From: a virus
DNA length: 41,415 nucleotides
Strand: one strand, 5' to 3'
IMG/VR virus record: IMGVR_UViG_3300048929_000264
Span: 1-41,415 of that record
Shown here: piece after piece, positions 21,131 through 28,458 of the stretch
Numbering within the stretch: the first letter of the stretch is position 1
How the letters are laid out: every line of letters begins with the position of its first letter
The notes under the pieces: model-generated
The model's database searches: none
Told to the model about the DNA's origin: nothing
The model's input: only the letters and a program-made list of their open reading frames with translations
Position numbers and translations under genes: made by a program

Positions 21131-22777
21131 CTAAGCAAACCTAAGTTGTTCTTGGCTGTCATCAATCTTTAAATTGGGCATTCGCTCTCCGACTTTCAAA
21201 TACGGTACATTAGCTTCAGTCAGTACTTTTGCTAACCCTGGACAAACGCTATTTCCGATCCTTTTTACCTGTTCTGAGATTGTTATTGCAGTCCCGTCCG
21301 AATAAGTATCAATTAAGTAGTCAATCGGGAATCCCTGTGCAAGTTTCAGTTCTTCGGGTGAAAGCATACGTAAATAAATGTCTGCAATACAGTACTCATT
21401 CCCGAGAATAGTAATTAATGCAAATCTATCTTTTGTAACAATAGTATGTAATGGATCACTTAAATTCTGTCCAGTACCGCAACCATAATATTCCATAATA
21501 AACTGCGATACCCATGTACATTTTTGAGCAACTTCTTCTGATATACCAGCTTCTTTTAATTTTCTCCATTCAATGGCCTTTATAGTAACTTGTCCAAAAT
21601 GTCCGGGACTTGTGGTTATAGTATGGAGTGGAGAAGATAAATCTTGCCCGGTACCAGTCTTATAGAACTTAGTCAAAAATGAACTTAATAGAGCATATCT
21701 GTTGCTTGTATCAATGGTTTGAATGGGCTCTTTTACCTGTTGTCCTCGTGGTTGGCTACTGGTTTCTGAATGATATTGGATTATAAATGGAGAAGTTAAA
21801 TAGTGTTTATTCCCACCGGACACAACTGTATTTAATGAATTATCTATGCTATTTACTCTAGCTGACTGCCCTTCTCTTTCACCATAACCGATCTGAGTAA
21901 TGTATGGCGTTACCATTCCAACACCATTTTTTTGAGTTATTGTAGGCATCGGATTATCAATACTCTGTCCACGGAAATTATCACCACCATGATTAACGGT
22001 TACCAGGAAAGGTTTGGGATTGTTAAATACGAACTTGTCCATCCCTCCAGCTATCCGTTTCATTGTCTTTTCTGCTAATGGTTTATTCCTTCCGAATATG
22101 GATTTTCCTAAATCATTGAAATTCAATACATTACTAACTGGGACCCATTTTTTTAGCCCATTAGTGCCATCTTTACAATGAGTCGGCTCTGGCCAGACTA
22201 TTTGTCGTCCATCACATCTGAATATTGCAAACCACCTTTTTCTTGTAGTGGGGACTCCGTAATCGGCTGCTACCAATTCCCGGCATTCAAATTTATATCC
22301 AAGAGCCTTCATAGAATTAATAAACTTCTTATAATCCTCTCCTTTTCGTTCCTTAATTGGCTTATCATTTGCATCTAATGGACCCCAATCTTGAATTTCT
22401 GAAACATTCTCCATGATAATTACTTCCGGAAGATTCCCTGTAATATTTTTAACTTGGACACATAATCGGCGGACCCCATAAGGAAGTATTCTTAGACCTC
22501 TCTCAACGGGCTTTCCTCCCTTAGCTCTACTATGCTGTGTACAATCTGGACTTGCCCACATAAACCTTACAATGTCGTCACGTCTAAGCCTATTTTCGAG
22601 TGTTACTTTCATAATATCTTCTGTATAATGATAAGTCCATGGGTGATTTCGCAAATGCATTTTTATTGCAAACGGATCATGATTTATTGCAAAATCAACA
22701 GCACGCCCTAGCTCCATTTCAATTCCAACACTTGCTCCGCCTCCTCCGGCGAAACAATCAATAATTAAGTCTCTCAT
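21131..22777 (-). CDS. C5 cytosine methyltransferase B with repeated target region
   Basis: 548 residues. Motif I IIDCFAGGGGASVGIE; catalytic MWASPDCTQHS (Cys79) with PDC in place of the usual PCQ, a variant seen in phage enzymes; motif VI IMENVSE; motif VIII TTRKRWFAIFR; C-terminal RIGNSVCPGL. The segment 270-457 holds five modules of the type GQ-x(4-9)-P-x-x-T-[IV] (NPMPTIT, NSLNTVV, EPIQTID, SPLHTIT, DPLHTIV), probably target-recognition repeats. It is preceded by a palindromic leader. Confidence 0.9.
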   Translation of the reverse strand: MRDLIIDCFAGGGGASVGIEMELGRAVDFAINHDPFAIKMHLRNHPWTYHYTEDIMKVTLENRLRRDDIVRFMWASPDCTQHSRAKGGKPVERGLRILPYGVRRLCVQVKNITGNLPEVIIMENVSEIQDWGPLDANDKPIKERKGEDYKKFINSMKALGYKFECRELVAADYGVPTTRKRWFAIFRCDGRQIVWPEPTHCKDGTNGLKKWVPVSNVLNFNDLGKSIFGRNKPLAEKTMKRIAGGMDKFVFNNPKPFLVTVNHGGDNFRGQSIDNPMPTITQKNGVGMVTPYITQIGYGEREGQSARVNSIDNSLNTVVSGGNKHYLTSPFIIQYHSETSSQPRGQQVKEPIQTIDTSNRYALLSSFLTKFYKTGTGQDLSSPLHTITTSPGHFGQVTIKAIEWRKLKEAGISEEVAQKCTWVSQFIMEYYGCGTGQNLSDPLHTIVTKDRFALITILGNEYCIADIYLRMLSPEELKLAQGFPIDYLIDTYSDGTAITISEQVKRIGNSVCPGLAKVLTEANVPYLKVGERMPNLKIDDSQEQLRFA

Positions 22778-22828
22778 CTTTCAAAAAGGTTCCGTGTACA
22801 CTCTCCCGGCCGGGGAACGGTTCCTTTC
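22778..22828 (-). promoter_or_regulatory. Palindromic leader B (C5 methyltransferase B)
   Basis: Minus strand: GAAAGGA (22828-22822), palindromes CCCGGCCGGG (22814-22805) and GTGTACAC (22801-22794), then CCTTTTT and GAAAG before the ATG. Box to ATG is 44 nt. A weak GAAAG sits directly before the ATG. Confidence 0.55.
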
Positions 22829-22829
22829 A

Positions 22830-23243
22830 TTATTTTTGTTTTCCTGTTCTCCAAATCCCTTCAAGCTCTTCCAGAGTTACGTGAATCAGGAGGTTACTTA
22901 TAAAACTACAATTACCATATTCTTTGGACATGGCTCCGATCATATCAACAAGACCATTCCAATATTCATCTGAATCATTTGGTTCGCTGTACTGTTTAAA
23001 CAGCTTCCATGCTCCAGTAAGACATTCTTCATATTGCTTGTCCTGAAGAGGAATACCCCCAAATTTAATGCGCTTTATTTCCTGCCAGACAACCAGGCAG
23101 AACAGCCGGTCCATAACAGGAGCCTCATGTTTCTTTATCATCTGCGCCACATGCTCCGGCTTAACCATCTGTCGATTCTTCATAAGTTTCCATGCGTCCG
23201 TATAGGCGGACCAGTACTTTCTAAGTTCGCTTTCTTCCATCAT
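22830..23243 (-). CDS. Hypothetical helical protein
   Basis: 137 residues, almost entirely helical and rich in Trp/Lys (ELRKYWSAYTDAWKLMKNR ... LTGAWKLFKQYSEPND). The ATG at 23243 follows AAGG; its 5' end overlaps the HAD gene by 23 bp. The family is unknown to me, though it resembles phage accessory proteins with repeated YW-W helices. Confidence 0.55.
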   Translation of the reverse strand: MMEESELRKYWSAYTDAWKLMKNRQMVKPEHVAQMIKKHEAPVMDRLFCLVVWQEIKRIKFGGIPLQDKQYEECLTGAWKLFKQYSEPNDSDEYWNGLVDMIGAMSKEYGNCSFISNLLIHVTLEELEGIWRTGKQK

Positions 23244-23595
23244 CTTCACCACCTTGATATGGAATTCGATATCCGGCTTTTATTTTTGCCTTATCGTCTA
23301 TGTAAACATCAGCAAATATCTTTCTTGAATCATTTCCGAAATACTCTATCATTTCAGGCAAATTCTCATTCACAGCGTCAAATTCCAGGTCGAATCCTCG
23401 GCACCATGAAACAGCTTCTTCTAAACGATTTCCACATCTACAAGTCCAGAGAATTACTATGTTTCCCTCTCTGCGCCTTTTAATCAAATGCTTAATCAGT
23501 GCAGTGTTGGGACTACCAATTCCCGGCCAAACACTTTCGCATAAAGTCCCATCAAAATCCACCGCATAAATTGTAAATTTTCTACTTTCGTTCAT
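23221..23595 (-). CDS. HAD-superfamily phosphatase-like protein
   Basis: 124 residues. YAVDFDGTLCES is the HAD nucleophile motif I (DxDGT), VILWTCRCG is motif II, and ADVYIDDKAKI is the acidic motif IV. The cap is minimal. Phages carry such short HADs, sometimes acting on nucleotides or on 5'/3' phosphates; the substrate is not predictable. It overlaps both neighbours, so it is part of one translated block. Confidence 0.8.
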   Translation of the reverse strand: MNESRKFTIYAVDFDGTLCESVWPGIGSPNTALIKHLIKRRREGNIVILWTCRCGNRLEEAVSWCRGFDLEFDAVNENLPEMIEYFGNDSRKIFADVYIDDKAKIKAGYRIPYQGGEDDGRKRT

Positions 23596-23869
23596 AACCC
23601 ACCGCCTTTACGCTTCGTTCACAGAGGAAACAAGTATCATCACCAAGTCTCCCATCATAATGCTTACAGGTCCCGCAGTTCCTTCCGGTCCACCATATTG
23701 TTATCTTTCGTAAAAACATATGTAAGTTATATCCCATATCCGATATACCTCCGTTATTCACAGAAAAACACGGAATGAAAAACGCCCATAAACAATTCGG
23801 GTTTTTCGTAATACAAATTCCTACGGAAACTGCAACACCTACGCTTACCCATTTAACCCAATTCTTCAA
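23582..23869 (-). CDS. Small membrane/cysteine-motif protein
   Basis: 95 residues from TTG at 23869 behind AAAGGAG. It has a hydrophobic N-terminus (about 4-36) and a C-terminal CGTCKHYDGRLGDDTCFLC four-cysteine motif. The halves look unrelated, and an internal ATG at 23737 could start the second half alone. Function unknown. Confidence 0.5.
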   Translation of the reverse strand: MKNWVKWVSVGVAVSVGICITKNPNCLWAFFIPCFSVNNGGISDMGYNLHMFLRKITIWWTGRNCGTCKHYDGRLGDDTCFLCERSVKAVGYERK

Positions 23870-23897
23870 GGTTAGTTCTCCTTTCTCATACTTTACC

Positions 23898-26405
23898 TCA
23901 AGCTATTATTTCAGTCATAAAATCAAATAATGTAGGTGTATCTATATTATCCTCTGCTGCCTGTAGGTACCCAACACCATCTCTGAAATAATCAGGATTT
24001 AATTCTATTCCGTATCCTCGCCGCCCCATTTTAATAGCTGTCATAGGTACTGTCATAAGACCCGCAAACGGATCTGCTACGAGGTCACCCTCATTGGAAT
24101 ATCTGTTAACAATGCGCTCCACGATATCCAACTGTAAAGGGCACACATGGAGTTGAGCTCTTCTACGACTCTGGCTACTATTTAGGGTCCGCATACGATT
24201 AATATCGTCCCATATTTCCCAGGTCCAACTTCCCGGCGCAACAACCATAAATGTAGCTGGGAGTTTATCTTCTGAATCAAGTTTCTTAGCCAGTTCTACA
24301 TGCTCTTTATAGTCATAAACATGGTCCCTGCTGTATTTTCTGTAAACAGCCTGAAGATTCTTTACTGAAACATTTTCTAACTCTTCTTTTCTAATAAGAC
24401 GGTCACCTGAAGATCTCCAAAATCCGTGAGCGTCTATCTGCCATTGCGCCCTAGTATATTCTTCTTTGGTCTTTTTCACAGGAGTATCTGCATAAGCCGT
24501 TGATCTGTCAGTAGGAAGTTTCCTAAAAAGCAAAACATATTCAGGACAACCCACTCCCATTTTGCTTCCATCTTTGCATTGCTCTGTCCAGCCCAGCCGG
24601 TAAGTCTGATTATTCTCTCTTACTACATCAGTAACAATCGTAATCATGCCAAAATACTGGAATCCATGTTTTATATAATGGCTGATACAATCAGAATGAA
24701 AAGGTTCAACTGTTGGCATTCCTGTCCCTGTAGCATTTCCAAAAAGCACACGATCCTTAACATGAATAGCAGCTACTCTTCCTGGTTGCAGAATCCTTAG
24801 AAGCTCCGGCGTTAGAAAATCCATCTGCTTAAAGAATTTTTCTGTATCCTGATTGTGCCCGAAATCATTATAGTTCGCAGTATATTCATAGTGGTTTCCA
24901 AAAGGTATTGATGTATGAATTAATCCCACACTATCATTCTTCATTCTCTTTGTTTCTTCCACACAATCATCATATACTGCAGTATACTTACTTCCCTCAA
25001 CCTTCACTGTTTCAACCCCCAACTTACGTTCTAACCGCTTATCTCTCCCTGCCGCTGATAATCCATACTTTCTTACAATTTCAATCATTTTTTCAACCAT
25101 ATAATTATGATTCTTCCACTTTTCCAGTAACACATCTTTTATTTCTCTCTCATTTTCCATGTAGATAATATCAATAATGACTGGCTCCTTTTGCAGAAAA
25201 CGGTAACACCTATGTATAGCCTGAATAAAATCATTAAATTCGTAATCAATCCCCAGGAATATTTCTCTATGACAATGCTTTTGAAAATTGCAACCAGAAC
25301 CAGATAATTCTTTCTTTGTAGCAAACCACTGGCAACGACCTTCTGAAAAGTCTATGACTCTTCGTTCTCTGATCTCATAATCCTGCGAACCATAGATATC
25401 AACAGATTCCGGCACCGCTTTCTTAATTGCTAATCTCTCTGCTTCTAAATCATGCCATAGTATGAAATGAGCGGCCGGATCAGATTCAATAATCTCTCTC
25501 ATTTTCCTTGTTCTAACATCAATGCTCTCACGCTTTACTTGAGCTGCTTCTTTTAACCCTGCTGCCGCCTCATTAAATAGTTGAAATTGACCGTCCCTAT
25601 TAACGGCATCACCGTATCTTACAGGAAGTTCATGCCATCTTACATCTAATGGTGGAAGAACATACCCTTCATCTAAATAATTTGGATTTACATCTGATGG
25701 CTTTGTAATGAATAACGCCCAACTACTTACCCAAAGCCAGAACTCATCTTCCATATTTGGATATAGGGTTAAATTGTTTGCCTTTGTAGAGTCTCTCTGG
25801 AAGAACCTTGTCAATGCCTGACCAGTATCCATTACCCCGAGATATCCTCCATAATGAATCAGCTCTTTATATTTATTTGGGCTTGGAGTTGCCGTAGCTA
25901 CAAGCTTATAAGGCACTTCTTTGAATTTATCTAAAAATATCTGATATGTTTTACTTCCAAAGCTTCTTAAAACACTAGCTTCATCAAGAGAAGTTGCCAT
26001 GAAATAACTGGGCTCTATATCACCATCACGGACACGTTCATAATTTGTAATGAGAATACCGGCATCTGCCGATTCAACTTCTTTCATTGTCCTGACGTAT
26101 ATAAGCTTTTCATATCCAAGAATGGTTTCAGCGTCCCTTATGAACTCCTGCTTAACGCCTAAAGGACAAACAATAAGAGCTTTACCTCCAAATTTCTTAA
26201 TAACCTGATAGCAGAACTCTATTTCCTGAACTGTTTTCCCAAGACCGAAGCTTTCAAATAGTGCACGACAACCACCTTTCAAGACCCATACAACAGCGTC
26301 ACCCTGATGTAATTTCAATGCCTTATTGATACTGCTCCTATCTACGATAAATCCTGTATCCGTTGCAATTTCTATTTTAGTTTTTAAAAACTCTAAATAA
26401 TCCAT
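23898..26405 (-). CDS. SNF2-type helicase fused to DNA methyltransferase
   Basis: 835 residues. The N-terminal half is a superfamily 2 translocase: P-loop ESFGLGKTV (Lys57), Walker B-like LDEAS (141-144, where DEAH/DEAD is usual), motif III TATPSP, and C-terminal motif QAIHRCYRFLQ (about 395-405). The second half is an amino-methyltransferase: catalytic TSIPFGNHYEY (near 500) and the AdoMet-binding DPFAGLMTVPMTAIKMGRRGYGIELN near the C-terminus. Such fusions occur in phages and resemble single-chain type I-like or ISP-type enzymes without a nuclease. I see no nuclease motif. Confidence 0.85.
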   Translation of the reverse strand: MDYLEFLKTKIEIATDTGFIVDRSSINKALKLHQGDAVVWVLKGGCRALFESFGLGKTVQEIEFCYQVIKKFGGKALIVCPLGVKQEFIRDAETILGYEKLIYVRTMKEVESADAGILITNYERVRDGDIEPSYFMATSLDEASVLRSFGSKTYQIFLDKFKEVPYKLVATATPSPNKYKELIHYGGYLGVMDTGQALTRFFQRDSTKANNLTLYPNMEDEFWLWVSSWALFITKPSDVNPNYLDEGYVLPPLDVRWHELPVRYGDAVNRDGQFQLFNEAAAGLKEAAQVKRESIDVRTRKMREIIESDPAAHFILWHDLEAERLAIKKAVPESVDIYGSQDYEIRERRVIDFSEGRCQWFATKKELSGSGCNFQKHCHREIFLGIDYEFNDFIQAIHRCYRFLQKEPVIIDIIYMENEREIKDVLLEKWKNHNYMVEKMIEIVRKYGLSAAGRDKRLERKLGVETVKVEGSKYTAVYDDCVEETKRMKNDSVGLIHTSIPFGNHYEYTANYNDFGHNQDTEKFFKQMDFLTPELLRILQPGRVAAIHVKDRVLFGNATGTGMPTVEPFHSDCISHYIKHGFQYFGMITIVTDVVRENNQTYRLGWTEQCKDGSKMGVGCPEYVLLFRKLPTDRSTAYADTPVKKTKEEYTRAQWQIDAHGFWRSSGDRLIRKEELENVSVKNLQAVYRKYSRDHVYDYKEHVELAKKLDSEDKLPATFMVVAPGSWTWEIWDDINRMRTLNSSQSRRRAQLHVCPLQLDIVERIVNRYSNEGDLVADPFAGLMTVPMTAIKMGRRGYGIELNPDYFRDGVGYLQAAEDNIDTPTLFDFMTEIIA

Positions 26406-26460
26406 TTGTTACGAAAGGAACCCGGCGCGCCTGTTTTCCGGAAAGGTTCCAGCTCCTTTC
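26406..26460 (-). promoter_or_regulatory. Palindromic leader C (helicase-methyltransferase)
   Basis: Minus strand: GAAAGGAG (26460-26453), palindromes TTTCCGGAAA (26444-26435) and GGCGCGCC (26431-26424), then TTCCTTTC and GTAACAA before the ATG. GGAACC and GGTTCC inside can also pair. Box to ATG is 47 nt. Confidence 0.6.
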
Positions 26461-26482
26461 TCTTGCTCATTCAAATATCAGT

Positions 26483-26818
26483 TTACTTAATATATCGTTC
26501 CTGTAAATCAGTTTTATGCTCCCTGCAAACCAGAACAGCTTTGCCATATTCACAGGGAATCGCACAGAAATCATCATCGTTACAATAGGGTATCCACTCT
26601 TCGCCGCATATTGGACAATGGTTATTCCTGACCATGTGATTATTAAATCCGGCCGGTTCCTCCTCAATATATCCACCTAACTGATCCGCATCAACAAGCC
26701 TCTGAATAGCTGGATCAGGTTTGAAAGATTCATGCTCATATTTTATACGCCTGATTTCTGCCTTTTCCCTATCAAACTCTTTATTTCGTGGTGGAGCCTG
26801 CCCAATTGCTTTTGACAT
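26483..26818 (-). CDS. Zinc-binding hypothetical protein
   Basis: 111 residues. The polar N-terminus is rich in Arg/Glu; the C-terminus has NHCPICGEEWIPYCNDD ... IPCEYGKAVLVC, six cysteines plus His, likely one zinc site. The ATG at 26818 follows AGGAGG. It precedes the helicase-methyltransferase leader, so it is the upstream operon partner. Function unknown. Confidence 0.6.
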   Translation of the reverse strand: MSKAIGQAPPRNKEFDREKAEIRRIKYEHESFKPDPAIQRLVDADQLGGYIEEEPAGFNNHMVRNNHCPICGEEWIPYCNDDDFCAIPCEYGKAVLVCREHKTDLQERYIK

Positions 26819-26842
26819 GCCTTTCCTCCTCAAAATCCTAAT

Positions 26843-27097
26843 TTACTCATACAGCCTTTGCCCGCAAAATTCACAATACTTCTTCAATGGATTTCCTGTT
26901 CCTAAGACAATAGTGCCGCAAGTAGGGCAATAGCTACCGCAAGTATGTGGTTGTTTAACCATTTGCTTTTCTACTGCATGTATGGCAACGTCAAACGCTT
27001 CCCCAAAGGCCAATTTTTCTTTTGCATCTGCCACCATATTGTCATTGCATCTCTTAGTCTGCTTTAATATTTTTAACGCTTGTTCTGAATTAATCAC
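26843..27097 (-). CDS. Small zinc-ribbon protein
   Basis: 84 residues. The helical N-terminal half is followed by CGSYCPTCGTIV ... KYCEFCGQRLY, a rubredoxin-like zinc ribbon. Starts at GTG (27097) behind GAGAGG. A CACGGC/GCCGTG stem lies in its upstream leader (27124-27166). Such small ribbons are common accessory genes in Clostridia phages. Confidence 0.65.
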   Translation of the reverse strand: MINSEQALKILKQTKRCNDNMVADAKEKLAFGEAFDVAIHAVEKQMVKQPHTCGSYCPTCGTIVLGTGNPLKKYCEFCGQRLYE

Positions 27098-27172
27098 TCT
27101 AAAATACCTCTCTTTCTTCCTTCGACCACGGCCCTCTTAGTCAGGTCGGGAGGTTGTGTAGTGCCGTGCGCA

Positions 27173-27604
27173 TTACCCATTTAATAAAAATTGCTGCGTT
27201 TCAAGCCGTTCATAAATCGTCTGACCGCTTGATGTTTCAATGTACGGAAGGAAAATTTCCTCAAAGCGTACCATTTCTATATCCAATAACGCCATCTGTG
27301 CCTCTACCCAATCTTTTAAGATTCTCCATGCTACACGCTCCGCCTGTTCTCTTATAGCCTTTATGCTGCTCCTTGGATTTTTCTTTTTCTCCTGCTTCAT
27401 AACCTCCAGGCATTCACTTACCTTTACAGGCAAGCGGACCGGGATCTGCTGGCCTCCTGTATCAATCAAAAACGAAAGTCCGGTGATGCTTTCACCCTCG
27501 TAATTCTTCATGATTGATTTTGCCTTATGTCTCATGAGTATGTATTCTATTTCCGATACGGTCTTGAAAGCGTCAACCGTTGTCGTGTAGTTTAAAATAG
27601 CCAC
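27173..27604 (-). CDS. Conserved phage protein
   Basis: 143 residues with the recurring pattern MAILNYTTTVDAFKTVSEIE ... GLSFLIDTGGQQIPVRLP ... VAWRILKDWVEAQMALLDIEM. This is widely seen in Firmicutes phages near replication genes; its function is unknown. GTG start at 27604 behind AAAGGAG. Confidence 0.7.
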   Translation of the reverse strand: MAILNYTTTVDAFKTVSEIEYILMRHKAKSIMKNYEGESITGLSFLIDTGGQQIPVRLPVKVSECLEVMKQEKKKNPRSSIKAIREQAERVAWRILKDWVEAQMALLDIEMVRFEEIFLPYIETSSGQTIYERLETQQFLLNG

Positions 27605-27664
27605 GTTGCTCCTTTCCGCCGTTTCTGGCTTACTCCGTTAAATTCGGGTTTACTCAGATTCTGA

Positions 27665-28090
27665 CTAATATTCGGCTACGATCTTCCCATCATTATCTAA
27701 ATAAATCAATTCATAATGTGGGTGGCAGTTCTCTTTATGGCAGGTTCCATTGAAGCAGATATCCAAATTCATGCTGTCATTTGAACCTACAATGACTCCT
27801 TTAATATTTCCTCTGCTTCTGGATTTTAAAATCACCTTCATTCCCATAAAAGCGAATGGGATATTACGACATTCTTTCATTCGCTCGAACTGTTCAATAT
27901 CACAAAACAAATCGCATGGTCTGAATTTATGAATCAACTTTATGCTTTTTACAAATCGCAAAAACTCAACAAAGCTATCAAATAAATCCCCCATTTCTAA
28001 GTAGGAATTATACTTAGCCTTTCCCGGCGTTTCACCGCAAGCAGTTACCGGTCTATCATATCTTGATAAAGTAATCAAATATGTATTCAT
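27665..28090 (-). CDS. Hypothetical protein
   Basis: 141 residues, mixed alpha/beta, with scattered Cys (CDLFCDIEQFERMKEC; CFNGTCHKENC). The ATG follows AAAGGG. The GVIVGSNDSMNLDICFNG segment could be an SH3-like barrel edge. No family recognised. Confidence 0.55.
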   Translation of the reverse strand: MNTYLITLSRYDRPVTACGETPGKAKYNSYLEMGDLFDSFVEFLRFVKSIKLIHKFRPCDLFCDIEQFERMKECRNIPFAFMGMKVILKSRSRGNIKGVIVGSNDSMNLDICFNGTCHKENCHPHYELIYLDNDGKIVAEY

Positions 28091-28120
28091 ACTACCCTTT
28101 CTGCCTAAGCAGGTTATGTA

Positions 28121-28441
28121 TCAACCTTTAAACGGCTCTGCAACTTCACGCCACGCCAATACCTGATAATAGGGAATCTCCTGAAACCATTGACTTTTCC
28201 ATTTTCCGGACACATAGACCATTCGGATATTCTGTACAACGCCAGGCGATACACCCTTAAATCCAGGCAAGGTTATCACTGTAGCTTCATACTCTCCATC
28301 ATACTTAGGGGGTTGCTCCTTAATTGGTATCCACCGCAAAGATTCAAGTACTTCATCAAGAAGCCACACTGCTCTAAGCAATTCATCTTTGGTCATTGCC
28401 GCACGTTCTTCCCGTGTAGGCTTTGGAGTGCTTAATGTCAC
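28121..28441 (-). CDS. DUF551-like small protein
   Basis: 106 residues. The segment WIPIKEQPPKYDGEYEATVITL ... YQVLAWREVAEPF follows the DUF551 pattern (WIPVxExLPxxxGxYLV ... W). The start is placed at a GTG (28441) eight nt after AAGG; an earlier GTG overlaps that site. Function of the family is unknown. Confidence 0.6.
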   Translation of the reverse strand: MTLSTPKPTREERAAMTKDELLRAVWLLDEVLESLRWIPIKEQPPKYDGEYEATVITLPGFKGVSPGVVQNIRMVYVSGKWKSQWFQEIPYYQVLAWREVAEPFKG

Positions 28442-28458
28442 AATTACCACCTTACTTT

